Positions 8,362 through 16,483 of a stretch of 64,000 bases of DNA are shown piece by piece; within the stretch, counting starts at the first letter, position 1; the number at the start of each line of letters is the position of its first letter. The stretch is taken from the NCBI GenBank assembly GCA_951828515.1, contig OX639992.1:4628217-4692216 (forward strand), written 5' to 3'. The stretch comes from an uncultured Poribacteria bacterium. GTDB lineage: Bacteria > Poribacteria > WGA-4E > WGA-3G. Below the pieces are notes generated by a model. That model was not told where the DNA came from and searched no databases. It worked only from the letters and a program-made list of their open reading frames with translations. The position numbers were made by a program, and so were the translations under genes.

Positions 8362-8404
8362 AGCATTGTCCCGCAAGCCGCGTGTGGGCTTGCGGGACAA
8401 TGCT
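8362..8404. repeat. Perfect 18-bp-arm hairpin between the phosphatase and DUF58 genes
   Basis: Arms 8362-8379 and 8387-8404 are perfect inverses (AGCATTGTCCCGCAAGCC) with a 7-base loop. It lies just past the stop of the SpoIIE-type phosphatase gene on the minus strand, and is flanked there by a heptamer-like CAATCAGCCATCAGC. There is no U-tract, so a classical intrinsic terminator is not supported. It could end or stabilise the upstream mRNA, or be a repeat. Confidence 0.6.
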
Positions 8405-8422
8405 GATGGCTGATTGCCATTC

Positions 8423-10435
8423 TTACTGCTTCCTCAAAATAAGTAGGGTCAGGTCGTCAAATTGATCTGCCGCCCCCTGAAATCCCATCACTGCCTCGTG
8501 AAGATATTCGCGGATACCTTCAGCGTCAGAATCCTTGCACGCTTTGGAATCCTCTACGAGCCGATCTTCCTCATAATACTCATCTTCAATATTGACGGTT
8601 TCTGTGACACCGTCTGTATAATATACGACGACATCACCACTTGTGAGTATGACATTCTCCGCTTCATACTCAGCGATGTTCGGAACCATATCATTCGGAA
8701 ACATTCCAAGCGGAATACCCCCAACCTCTTCACCCAACCATTTATAAGTGCCATCCTTTTTAATGAGTAGCGGCGGATTATGCCCCGCATTGAGCGTCGT
8801 CAAGACATCCGTATCGGGATTAAGATGACTATAGAAGAAAGTCGCGTACTTCTCTTCTGTACCACTGGCATAAAGGAGCGAGTTAAGCGTCAAAGCCATA
8901 TCGGTAAGTTCAGCGTACAAGGCAGACACATCCTGTCCAACTTGCTTGGGCATTCTTGTGTCGTTCGGTTTCACTGAATCTTCCGCCGCAACACCTTTTC
9001 CGCGAGACAATTCAGAGATGAGTCCCGCACGCAGCGTTGCCATAAGGAGAGCCGCTTGCATCCCTTTTCCAGAAACATCTGCAATTGTGAGTCCCCAATG
9101 TCCGGTCGGCAAGGCAATACAATCATAATAGTCGCCGCCAACGGGACCGCGAGGCTCATAATGCCCAGCAACTTCGTATCCGGGGATGTCAGGTAGCCTA
9201 TCTGGAATGAGATTCTCCTGTATCTTGCGAGCTTCTTCCATTTCCGCTTGTAACTGGCGTGCCTCCAGGGCTTCCTGATGTAGGTGAGCGTTTTCAATAG
9301 CGACCCCTGCTTGTTTCGCAAAAGAATCAAGTAGGATAACATCCTCATCGGTAAAAGGTGTGATGCTACCACCACGTTCCTCTTTATCACCAACAACGAG
9401 GATTCCCAGAATGTCACCGTCGCGTCCAGGAATAGGGACCGCCATCAAATTCTTTCCGCCGAAAAGCGTGTCGGATTTTGGTGGACAGTGCCCAGGCAAG
9501 CCTTCTTTGACAACAGATTTCAGCATGTCTGCGGACGTTGTTTCCGAGGATACAGGGGCTTCTTCACCATAAGGAATAATGAGTCCATTAGAACTGGAAT
9601 CACCTGTCGGACCTTCAACCAATGTCTCTGGGAAGGTGAAGTGCATCTCAAGCTCTTGGCGTTCCGGGTACGTGAGCATGAGAGCTCCAGCGTTAGCGTC
9701 TAAGAGTGAGACAGCCTGGTGTACTACCTGTTCTGCGGCGGCTTCAGGTTGTAGGAGTTGGCAGATTTGTGGAGCACTTTCAGCGAGCATAAACAATCGA
9801 AATTTTTCGCTTTGAATGCCCTCTACCATCTGCGAATAAGCAATGGCGATTGAAATTTGGTGAGCAAGGGTTGTTAACAATTCCATCTCCCATGCTTCCA
9901 ATGTCTCTCTGCCCAAAAAACTTCCTAAACCAATCATTCCGAGAAATTCATCTTGAATCTTCAGAGGCACCCAAAGCCGTATGCCAATAGTTTCGACGAA
10001 CTTGCCAGCCCGAGTGAAGAATTGTTCAAGACATTCTGGCAGATTTTCATTCTCAATGAATGGATGTTGTAGCAAAATCTCGATTTCGCTCGGCTCAACT
10101 GTGATTGGGGAAAATACTTCATCAGGTGATGACGCAACAACCTCAAGATTTTGTCTCGTCGGGTGATAACGGAGTATCGCTCCGCGTGTGACTTGCAAAG
10201 TTCCAAGCGTGATCCGGAGATAGGTTTTACTTGAATGATTAAAGTTGCTGTGTCCAGAGATCAACGTTTGCCCCAAATGTTCCAACTCGGATAGGCTGAA
10301 GATGAGCCGTTCCATCGTCTGTTCTGCGGTATTTGGTGCTTTATGGGCTTGCAAACTGTCCCCTGACGTAGGCATGCTTGAGTCTTTCATAGTATTGAAT
10401 CCAGATAATTTAACCATCAACTCGTGCTTTAACAT
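8423..10435 (-). CDS. GAF-domain SpoIIE/PP2C-type serine phosphatase (RsbU-like)
   Basis: 670 aa. The N-terminal ~50 residues are unstructured, then two GAF-like sensor domains (about 50-200 and 210-380), a coiled linker (EALEARQLQAEMEEARKIQE), and a SpoIIE phosphatase domain (about 415-668). The metal-binding blocks are visible: GPVGGDYYDCIAL, GLTIADVSGKGMQAALLM, TLNAGHNPPLLI and VVYYTDGVTE. The family dephosphorylates STAS anti-sigma-factor antagonists, which then sequester an RsbW-type kinase. A STAS protein and an RsbW-like kinase are encoded directly upstream on the same strand, completing a partner-switching set. No membrane helix is present. The start lies exactly 10 bases after a repeated leader motif (10446-10466). 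Confidence 0.9.
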   Translation of the reverse strand: MLKHELMVKLSGFNTMKDSSMPTSGDSLQAHKAPNTAEQTMERLIFSLSELEHLGQTLISGHSNFNHSSKTYLRITLGTLQVTRGAILRYHPTRQNLEVVASSPDEVFSPITVEPSEIEILLQHPFIENENLPECLEQFFTRAGKFVETIGIRLWVPLKIQDEFLGMIGLGSFLGRETLEAWEMELLTTLAHQISIAIAYSQMVEGIQSEKFRLFMLAESAPQICQLLQPEAAAEQVVHQAVSLLDANAGALMLTYPERQELEMHFTFPETLVEGPTGDSSSNGLIIPYGEEAPVSSETTSADMLKSVVKEGLPGHCPPKSDTLFGGKNLMAVPIPGRDGDILGILVVGDKEERGGSITPFTDEDVILLDSFAKQAGVAIENAHLHQEALEARQLQAEMEEARKIQENLIPDRLPDIPGYEVAGHYEPRGPVGGDYYDCIALPTGHWGLTIADVSGKGMQAALLMATLRAGLISELSRGKGVAAEDSVKPNDTRMPKQVGQDVSALYAELTDMALTLNSLLYASGTEEKYATFFYSHLNPDTDVLTTLNAGHNPPLLIKKDGTYKWLGEEVGGIPLGMFPNDMVPNIAEYEAENVILTSGDVVVYYTDGVTETVNIEDEYYEEDRLVEDSKACKDSDAEGIREYLHEAVMGFQGAADQFDDLTLLILRKQ

Positions 10436-10445
10436 TTATCACGGA

Positions 10446-10466
10446 GTGTTTTTGCTTGGGCGTTTC
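10446..10466 (-). repeat. Leader motif upstream of the SpoIIE-type phosphatase
   Basis: On the minus strand this reads GAAACGCCCAAGCAAAAACAC. It ends 10 bases before the ATG. The same motif occurs 10 bases before the GTG proposed at 42459, and further upstream of the genes at 7160 (minus) and 20467 (plus), always on the sense strand. Confidence 0.55.
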
Positions 10467-10617
10467 TTCAAGTTGAGGGTTAAGGTTATTATTTTTTGTT
10501 ATATCTGTTACGATAAGCATATACCTAAGGCACCAGGACATATCCTATCCAAAAGACATCCGCCAATGTAAAGCAAGCTTTTTCGATCTATTTCCAGATA
10601 AAAATTTACGCATAAAA

Positions 10618-10962
10618 TTATAGGTTGGCAATAGCAGATTCTTCATCTGGAAAGATACCAGCATATTTAGCAAGTGCCATCATGCGGAATGTGCGTTCCT
10701 GTGTAGCTGACAACCCACAGAAATTCAGTGTGCCTTCGCGTTCACTAAGTGCCTCTATAATCTCAATGAGTATAGATATACCAATGCTGTTAATGAGCGT
10801 TGTTTTTTCAAGGTTAATTACGAGTTGTGTGCAACCATTCTGAATGAGTTCTTGTGCTTTCTTAGAGAGTTGTTCTCCGAGAGCATCATTCAGGTATCCT
10901 GTTGTTTCAATCACCGCGTGCTCTTTCGCTTCGCGAATTTGAATATCGAATTTGTCCAACAA
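10618..10962 (-). CDS. STAS-domain anti-sigma-factor antagonist
   Basis: A single STAS domain of 114 aa, the usual length for SpoIIAA/RsbV-type proteins. The phospho-acceptor loop reads LINSIGISILIEI, with Ser59 at the conserved site. In the family the unphosphorylated form binds the RsbW-type kinase and frees its target (a sigma factor or other partner); phosphorylation by the kinase reverses this. The kinase-like gene lies just upstream and the SpoIIE-type phosphatase just downstream, all on the minus strand. A second STAS gene is at 50268. No sigma factor is in the window, so the output is unknown. Confidence 0.9.
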   Translation of the reverse strand: MLDKFDIQIREAKEHAVIETTGYLNDALGEQLSKKAQELIQNGCTQLVINLEKTTLINSIGISILIEIIEALSEREGTLNFCGLSATQERTFRMMALAKYAGIFPDEESAIANL

Positions 10963-11164
10963 ATCGTTTACCTCCTTAAGTTCTCAACATGGACGTGCAA
11001 ACTGCCCCAAAACAGAAATGTGATATATTAGAAAAACGGGGCGTTTGTCGTTTAACAGCGCATTTAACACAATTTCGTGAATTATCCACGATGGATTTAA
11101 AGTTGTGTTGTAGATATATTGTCCTGAAAGTCTCTATAGGCTTAGGCAATAACGACATAACCAT

Positions 11165-11596
11165 CTACTGGGGGGACTTCTTTTTTGTGAAACTCACAGT
11201 AGTCCCGTTAGGGCTGCTTTCTATAACCACTTCATCCATTAAAGCTCTAATTATTTGTAAGCCTCTTCCACGCTTACGTAAATCGGGGTGTACACTCGGC
11301 CTGCCAAGTAAGCGGGTACCATCCAGTGTATCTGTTGTTATACCAACCCCTCGATCAGTAATTTTGACCTCCAACTGATCGTCCGTAACTAAAAACTGAA
11401 TATGTACTTCCTTATCCTCGCTTTGGCTATGTTCAGAAGCGTTGATACAAGATTCGATGATAGCGAGTTGAATCTCTTCAACTGCCTCCTCGTTGAAATC
11501 CTTCAATTCGGCGAGGACAGAGCCAGTTTTTGCCGCGGCAAGTTCCATATCAGGGTACATTGGTATAGTGAGGAGTACTTTGTGTTCATTGGACAC
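11165..11596 (-). CDS. RsbW/SpoIIAB-like serine kinase (GHKL ATPase fold)
   Basis: 143 aa, a typical length for a stand-alone HATPase_c anti-sigma kinase. ATP-binding blocks seen are the N-box in IIESCINASEHS, G1 as DRGVGI, and G2 as KRGRGLQIIRALMD. It would phosphorylate the STAS partner at its conserved Ser and bind either that partner or a sigma factor. It heads the minus-strand order kinase, STAS, phosphatase. A strong sigma70-type promoter sits about 115 bases upstream (11710-11739). The gap to the STAS gene (about 200 bases) holds no other ORF that I can support. Confidence 0.88.
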   Translation of the reverse strand: MSNEHKVLLTIPMYPDMELAAAKTGSVLAELKDFNEEAVEEIQLAIIESCINASEHSQSEDKEVHIQFLVTDDQLEVKITDRGVGITTDTLDGTRLLGRPSVHPDLRKRGRGLQIIRALMDEVVIESSPNGTTVSFTKKKSPQ

Positions 11597-11709
11597 GTTC
11601 TTTTTCCCTCCTTGCTATGGCTTATGTTTATATTAAAAAGCCTAAAAAATTCGTTCACCTAAATTGGCACTTTCCGGAAATTAAAGGTTCATGAAAAATT
11701 TAATTAAAC

Positions 11710-11739
11710 ATAATACTATATTTCTTAAAATTATGTCAA
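11710..11739 (-). promoter_or_regulatory. Sigma70-type promoter for the partner-switching genes
   Basis: On the minus strand TTGACA (11734-11739) and TATTAT (11710-11715) are separated by 18 bases. It faces the RsbW-like gene starting at 11596 and sits in an AT-rich gap. Confidence 0.65.
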
Positions 11740-11744
11740 GAATT

Positions 11745-12299
11745 TTATGGCACCAGAGATTTTGTTTCGTCAACAATCCAACGTGCATCTGCTATTCGCG
11801 CAGATGCCTCTGATAATTCCGGTTGATAGGTCGCAAATTTCACCATATCACAGTTGGTGAGTAATTGTTGCGTCCGTTTAACACACGATGTAGCTATTTC
11901 AGCGTGTAGCATCGCCTGAAGTAATCCTGTCGTTGTCAACTCTAACGCTGGAATCTGATAGCGTGCGTCAATATATTGGCGCAGAACATGAGCCAGTTGG
12001 GTATGATATGTCTCCATGTCGCCACGTTTCAACCAATCTGATGCTTCAATCGCCGCCAGTTTTTCGTATGCTACCTCGTGTGCCAACGGTGTGTCACTCT
12101 CATCCGGTACAGCGATGGGCAGGGGGTGACGGCGTTTTTGGAGATAAGACCATGCCAGGATAACTACAAAACCGAGTATCACTGTACCACCGACGAAATA
12201 AGGCAGCAGGTTTTGCGACATCTCTAAGGGCGGTTTGATATCGCGTAGGTTTTGTCCTCCTAAAGTACCCTGCATAAGTATTTGTATAAGTACAGACAT
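11745..12299 (-). CDS. DUF4381-like single-pass membrane protein
   Basis: 184 aa from the ATG at 12299; a TTG at 12347 would add 16 residues and fewer features support it. A short N-terminal part (LRDIKPPLEMSQNLLPYF) is followed by one membrane helix (about 33-53), then basic QKRRH and a cytoplasmic helical domain (LAHVLRQYIDARYQIPALEL). This layout matches DUF4381-type proteins of BatA/DUF58 gene clusters. BatA-like and DUF58 genes lie a few kilobases downstream on the same strand, which fits, although the partner-switching genes lie between. The function is unknown beyond membership of a likely envelope-associated complex. Confidence 0.6.
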   Translation of the reverse strand: MSVLIQILMQGTLGGQNLRDIKPPLEMSQNLLPYFVGGTVILGFVVILAWSYLQKRRHPLPIAVPDESDTPLAHEVAYEKLAAIEASDWLKRGDMETYHTQLAHVLRQYIDARYQIPALELTTTGLLQAMLHAEIATSCVKRTQQLLTNCDMVKFATYQPELSEASARIADARWIVDETKSLVP

Positions 12300-12353
12300 A
12301 TTTCTTTCGGAAAGGTGCGACGGACAATCAGATATATCCGAAACCAAGACATC

Positions 12354-12944
12354 TCACTTAGCAATAGGTTCAATAACTATCGACTTTGGTGCAGTTGGGC
12401 AGGCGTATTGACATACCCCACACCCTGTGCATCCGGTATCCATAACCTCTACAACGCCATCTGACGTGAAATGAATCGCATCTTCGCCAATCGGACACGT
12501 ATCGACGCAGTAGGTACAATCCACGTCTTTCGTCCGAAGACAAGTTTCAGCACTGAAAACCGCCAAACCGATTTTAATATCTTCGGCATAAACGGTTTGC
12601 AAAGCACCGCTCGGACAGACATACATGCACGCCAATGAATCACAAATGACACATGGCTGTTCCTCAGGATCGATATAAGGTGTATTCGCGATATCGGGTT
12701 GGGTGGTCTGTAAAGGGAAAATAGCGTTTGCGGGACAATTTTTGACGCAGTTGCCACACCGATGACACTTTTCTAAGAATTCTGCTTCGGGCAACGCTCC
12801 GGGAGGTCGGAAAAGTGGACGGTTACCGGGCTCCTCAGCAGGCAAATGATCGCTTATCTGATCATCCAGGAATTCAGCGACCGGTTGGATGAGTTGGTTC
12901 AAGGCTTCCTTGAAAAAGCCGCGTCTCCCCGTTTCATCAGGCAT
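12354..12944 (-). CDS. 4Fe-4S ferredoxin-type protein (MauM/NapF/NapG-like)
   Basis: 196 aa with four Cys clusters in order: CHRCGNCVKNCP, CVICDSLACMYVCP, a CTYCVDTCP group, and CTGCGVCQYACP. Four [4Fe-4S] clusters are therefore expected, as in MauM/NapG-type electron carriers. It starts MPDETGRRGFFKEAL, which resembles a short RR-F-type N-terminus but lacks a hydrophobic stretch, so Tat export is not supported. The gene sits between the DUF4381-like gene downstream and a SufR-like iron-sulfur regulator upstream, all on the minus strand. A functional link to the regulator is plausible. Its redox partner is not evident. Confidence 0.85.
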   Translation of the reverse strand: MPDETGRRGFFKEALNQLIQPVAEFLDDQISDHLPAEEPGNRPLFRPPGALPEAEFLEKCHRCGNCVKNCPANAIFPLQTTQPDIANTPYIDPEEQPCVICDSLACMYVCPSGALQTVYAEDIKIGLAVFSAETCLRTKDVDCTYCVDTCPIGEDAIHFTSDGVVEVMDTGCTGCGVCQYACPTAPKSIVIEPIAK

Positions 12945-12991
12945 CTGTAGGTTCCATCCCTGAGAGTCGTGTTCCGTGTTCGCGTGGCACC

Positions 12992-13624
12992 TTATTTTTC
13001 GCTGGCTTTAGGAATCCGGTAACAACATTTATGGCTTCCTTGCATGAGATGTTCTACTCGAACAACTTTCGCACCCAAGGATTGCCGGAAGAGTGCTGTT
13101 TCAATTTCACAGACGTGTGGGTATTCTTGCGCGATCAAGGCGATAGGACAATTATGTTCCGTTAAGACGTAATCGGCCTCGTCTTCATCAAAACGTGCCA
13201 TATACCCTTCTTCATCACGGATATGGGCAAGTTCTTTGACGCGTTCGGACAGCGTCTTCCCTTGGAGCCGCTGTTGATACGTCTGCAACTGTGATTTCAT
13301 CCGACCTCGAAAGACTTTGTTGATGAAACCAGGTCCGTTGAATTTAGCAACTTCATGCATTAAACCAACAGCAAAGTTAGCATAAGTCGTGGGAAAAAGA
13401 CCGTTTGCTTCATCTGTTAATTGATAAACGTAAGGCGGACGACCCCGTCCTTGCTTTTCTTGGTAGTACTCAACCAATCCCTCTGCTTCAAGTATCGCGA
13501 GGTGCTGTCGGATCCCCATCTGACTGATATGCAAAGCTTCTTTCAACTGACTGATCGTCATGCTGTCGCGCATTTTCAGCAGTTGCAAGATTCGCATTCG
13601 GGTTTCGCTCATTTCGCAATTCAC
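12992..13624 (-). CDS. SufR-like winged-helix regulator with Fe-S-type cysteines
   Basis: 210 aa. The N-terminal winged helix (about 5-75) has TISQLKEALHISQMGIRQHL as the recognition region and GRGRPPYVYQLT as the wing. The C-terminal domain carries NCPIALIAQEYPHVCEIE, and then HKCCYRI. The first spacing is CX12C, and the last Cys lies 28 residues after the second. This matches the SufR pattern CX12CX13CX14C except that the third Cys is Lys. SufR represses Fe-S assembly genes when it holds a cluster. No suf genes are in the window; the adjacent gene encodes a polyferredoxin. A good promoter is present at 13699-13728. Confidence 0.75.
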   Translation of the reverse strand: MNCEMSETRMRILQLLKMRDSMTISQLKEALHISQMGIRQHLAILEAEGLVEYYQEKQGRGRPPYVYQLTDEANGLFPTTYANFAVGLMHEVAKFNGPGFINKVFRGRMKSQLQTYQQRLQGKTLSERVKELAHIRDEEGYMARFDEDEADYVLTEHNCPIALIAQEYPHVCEIETALFRQSLGAKVVRVEHLMQGSHKCCYRIPKASEK

Positions 13625-13698
13625 GTGATTTCCTCGTAATATAGATGAACTTATGTGGCTAACAACAGTGCTTTACATTCTTTTTCAACGTTTAAAAC

Positions 13699-13728
13699 AT
13701 TATATCATAATTGTATATTACAGTTCAA
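13699..13728 (-). promoter_or_regulatory. Sigma70-type promoter for the SufR-like gene
   Basis: On the minus strand TTGAAC (13723-13728) and TATAAT (13699-13704) are 18 bases apart, about 75 bases before the ATG at 13624. AT-rich surroundings agree with a promoter. Confidence 0.6.
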
Positions 13729-13994
13729 GGTAATTTAGTTATCAGTCGTCGGTTCTCAGTTCTCAGTGTTGGTAGATGGAGTTTGTAGCCTCACCGATGT
13801 TGTCTAAGTCTCGAATTCTCTCGGAGACCGTAGATTGCTCGGATTTTAGGGAAATCGAAGACCACCAGAAATGCCTTACCGCACACTGTATGAGGTTTTA
13901 AAAATTTAATATAGCTAAGGGGTGTTAGCACCGATAAATGAATACCTGCTATTTTTCTTTTGTCTATTTATCGCTTATGTGATAAAATTTTGTT

Positions 13995-14126
13995 AGGACT
14001 TACGCGCTTCCTTGGTAGGTGCGGAATGTAATACGAGGAATGGATTTGGTCTATTCCCAGACCAAATCCCCCAACCGCACCGAATGCGTCCAAATAGATG
14101 AAATTTACTGATTTTGCGTAAGTCCT
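13995..14126. mobile_element. 132-bp MITE-like element with AGGACTTACGC terminal inverted repeats
   Basis: AGGACTTACGC (13995-14005) and GCGTAAGTCCT (14116-14126) are perfect inverses. Inside lies a near-central hairpin, GGATTTGGTCT/AGACCAAATCC (14042-14069), and a GGTGCGG/CCGCACC pair, so the whole unit can fold. It has no ORF. A single copy of the same end, GCGTAAGTCCT, occurs at 55559-55569. The remainder of the 13625-14184 gap holds the SufR promoter and, near 13745, a fragment resembling the heptamer repeats. Confidence 0.6.
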
Positions 14127-14184
14127 GTTTGTAAAGGTTTTATTGCAAGTCGAGCGTAAAAGGACTGAAAGGAGAAGGTGGAGA

Positions 14185-14991
14185 ATGCAGAACGGACTCA
14201 CCGAATCACAAATTAACTTTTATCAAGAAAATGGGTTTCTTGTCATTGAGAACTTTCTTGATGCCGATGAATTGGCGGAGTGGCGACGTTGTACCGATGA
14301 ATCTGTTGAGGAACGACTCGGAAATTCAGTGGAATTTATGACGAACCAGATGGATGCCAAGCAGTTCTACGCGCGCGTTTTTACACAATGCCTCCGTTTA
14401 TCAGACACACACCCTGGCATGCGAAAACTGGTACATGATCCGAGACTCGGTAAAATGGCAGCGCAGTTGGCTGGTGTCGATGGTGTACGAATTTGGCACG
14501 ACCAAGCTTTGATTAAACCACCACACGGCAATCCGACCGCATGGCACCTCGATGTCCCTTACTGGTCTTTTGATTCCCGAGATGCCATCTCGTTCTGGGT
14601 TGCGTTGGATGATGCTACTCTTGCGAATGGATGTATGTGGTATCTCCCCAGCACCCATAAAACTGCCCGCTTTGATAACGTAGGCATTGGGATAAATATC
14701 GGCGAACTATTTAATGTATATCCGGAATGGAAACAGATTGAACCGCAGTGTGCCCCTTGTCCCGCAGGCTCTATCGCATGGCACAACGGACTCGTTGCAC
14801 ACGGTGCCGGTGCGAACATGACGATCCATCATCGCAGAGCAATGACGTGTGGTTTCATGCCCGATGGATGCACCTTCAACGGTAAGCGAAACATCCTGCC
14901 AGAACCCTATTTTAACTCGTTGGAAATTGGTGACGTGCTTAACGATGACATTCAGAATAGGCTTATATGGCATAAGGACCGGGACGCTTAA
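14185..14991 (+). CDS. Phytanoyl-CoA dioxygenase (PhyH) family protein
   Basis: 268 aa from the ATG at 14185, which follows GGAGAAGGTGGAGA, a strong SD; an upstream TTG at 14143 lies almost against the MITE and is unlikely. The start MQNGLTESQINFYQENGFLV is the standard family N-terminus. Fe(II) ligands are His121 and Asp123 (AWHLDVPYW) and distal His206 (LVAHGAGANMT), with an Arg pair (HHRRAM) for 2-oxoglutarate. ENGC-like block LANGCMWYLPSTH is present. It is cytosolic and the substrate is unknown. It is followed on the same strand by the sulfatase-like gene (gap about 90 bases), so the two may be co-expressed. Confidence 0.9.
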   Translation: MQNGLTESQINFYQENGFLVIENFLDADELAEWRRCTDESVEERLGNSVEFMTNQMDAKQFYARVFTQCLRLSDTHPGMRKLVHDPRLGKMAAQLAGVDGVRIWHDQALIKPPHGNPTAWHLDVPYWSFDSRDAISFWVALDDATLANGCMWYLPSTHKTARFDNVGIGINIGELFNVYPEWKQIEPQCAPCPAGSIAWHNGLVAHGAGANMTIHHRRAMTCGFMPDGCTFNGKRNILPEPYFNSLEIGDVLNDDIQNRLIWHKDRDA

Positions 14992-15082
14992 GGGTTAACC
15001 TACGACATCGCCCTCACAGAAATAATGATTAGATAAAGTCGTTGTCAGAAGAGCTGATAACTATTAAAAAGGAGATTCGGAT

Positions 15083-16477
15083 ATGGCAAAACAGCCAAAT
15101 ATTGTACTGCTGGGAGTTGATTCACTACTCGCGACACACATGAGTTGCTACGGGTATCACCATCTAACAACGCCTCACATTGACCGATTCGCAGAGGGTG
15201 CCACCCTTTTTGAGAAAACGTATAGCCCGCACATCCCGACAACAAGTGCTTACGCATCTATGCTGACAGGATTGGATACATTCAGCACGCAGGTTGTGGC
15301 ATTGCGGCACCAAGGACCGCTCCGCGAAGAGGTCAAAACGCTGGCAGAAATCCTCCGAGATGAAGGCTACGATACCACCTGTGTTGGGTTCAGTGGACCA
15401 AGCGCGCGTGGGTTTGACACCTATCTTGAATATTCTGGATGGGGACCCGATGAAAGTGGGCGGAGTCCGAAAGCGGAAAATCTCAACAAAACAACCTTAC
15501 CAGAACTGAATCGACTGATTGATCAGCGCGACGAAAAACCTTTTTTCCTATTCCTGCGCCACATGGACCCACACTCACCCTACCTACCGCCAGCTCCTTA
15601 TGAACGGATGTTCTATCACGGCGATGAATGCGACCCGAGCAATACCTCGATGGAACCGGTGATGGCGTTTAAGCCGTTTTGTGATTACTTCGCTTCATGG
15701 ATGCCACCCGGAATTACCGATAAAGATTACGTCATAGCGCAATACGACGGTGCCATCGCTTATATGGACGCTTGTATTCAGACGCTCTTCAATGCTCTTG
15801 AAGCGCGTGGCGTGTTGGACGAAACAATCGTCGTTCTCAATGGAGACCACGGCGAAACCCTCTATGACCATGAATGCTGGTTTGACCACCACGGTATCTA
15901 CGATGTCACGCTACATGTACCGCTCATTATCCGTTATCCAGGGCGTGTACCCGCCGGAAAACGGGTTGACGGATACAACCAACACAAAGACCTCGTGCCG
16001 ACGCTCCTTGAATTAGCAGATATCGAGACAGACATCGCATTCGATGGAAAGAGCCTCACCCCGTTAATGAACGGCGAGATTACCTCCTACGACAGTGAGT
16101 TCTACATCACAGAATGTACGTGGATGCGGAAACACGGCTGGCGGACCCCTGAATGGAAACTCATCGTTGCACTTGAACCGGACTTCCATTTCAAACCTCC
16201 TGTTGAACTCTACAATCTGATTCAAGACCCCGATGAGAATAACAATCTCGTCGATGTACATCCGGACATCGTCAACGTGCTCGAAACACGGATGAAAAGT
16301 TGGATTCTCCAGCGGGAACAGGAGACAGGCTTAACAAACCCGATTATGACACAGGGCGATTGGCACGGACACAAAGGTGTCGGTCCCTTCAAGTCATCTG
16401 AACAAGCATACAACACGATGCACATCGGGGATGCGGGGGCCGCGGCTCGTTTACAGGCGAAATCTCGGAATGAATAG
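15083..16477 (+). CDS. Sulfatase-like (alkaline phosphatase superfamily) hydrolase lacking the formylglycine motif
   Basis: 464 aa with the sulfatase fold: N-terminal metal Asp in LLGVDSLLATHMSCYGY, Asp/His ligands in VLNGDHGETLYDH, and the C-terminal LYNLIQDPDENNNL. The nucleophile segment differs from a true sulfatase. Where CxPSR is expected, the sequence is IPTTSAYASMLTG, giving Thr53 at the Cys position and no Pro or Arg. It therefore cannot be a formylglycine sulfatase. Thr nucleophiles occur in phosphotransferase and phosphodiesterase members of the superfamily, so phosphoester or phosphonate substrates are more likely. There is no signal peptide. A strong SD (AAAAAGGAG) lies upstream. 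Confidence 0.82.
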   Translation: MAKQPNIVLLGVDSLLATHMSCYGYHHLTTPHIDRFAEGATLFEKTYSPHIPTTSAYASMLTGLDTFSTQVVALRHQGPLREEVKTLAEILRDEGYDTTCVGFSGPSARGFDTYLEYSGWGPDESGRSPKAENLNKTTLPELNRLIDQRDEKPFFLFLRHMDPHSPYLPPAPYERMFYHGDECDPSNTSMEPVMAFKPFCDYFASWMPPGITDKDYVIAQYDGAIAYMDACIQTLFNALEARGVLDETIVVLNGDHGETLYDHECWFDHHGIYDVTLHVPLIIRYPGRVPAGKRVDGYNQHKDLVPTLLELADIETDIAFDGKSLTPLMNGEITSYDSEFYITECTWMRKHGWRTPEWKLIVALEPDFHFKPPVELYNLIQDPDENNNLVDVHPDIVNVLETRMKSWILQREQETGLTNPIMTQGDWHGHKGVGPFKSSEQAYNTMHIGDAGAAARLQAKSRNE

Positions 16478-16483
16478 TTAAAT

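Noticed and set aside
8344-8400. N-terminal extension of the DUF58 protein
   Set aside because: It is encoded by the perfect hairpin and lacks an SD; the ATG at 8343 has a better site.
8362-8404. Intrinsic terminator after the SpoIIE-type phosphatase gene
   Set aside because: Strong stem but no run of U follows on the minus strand.
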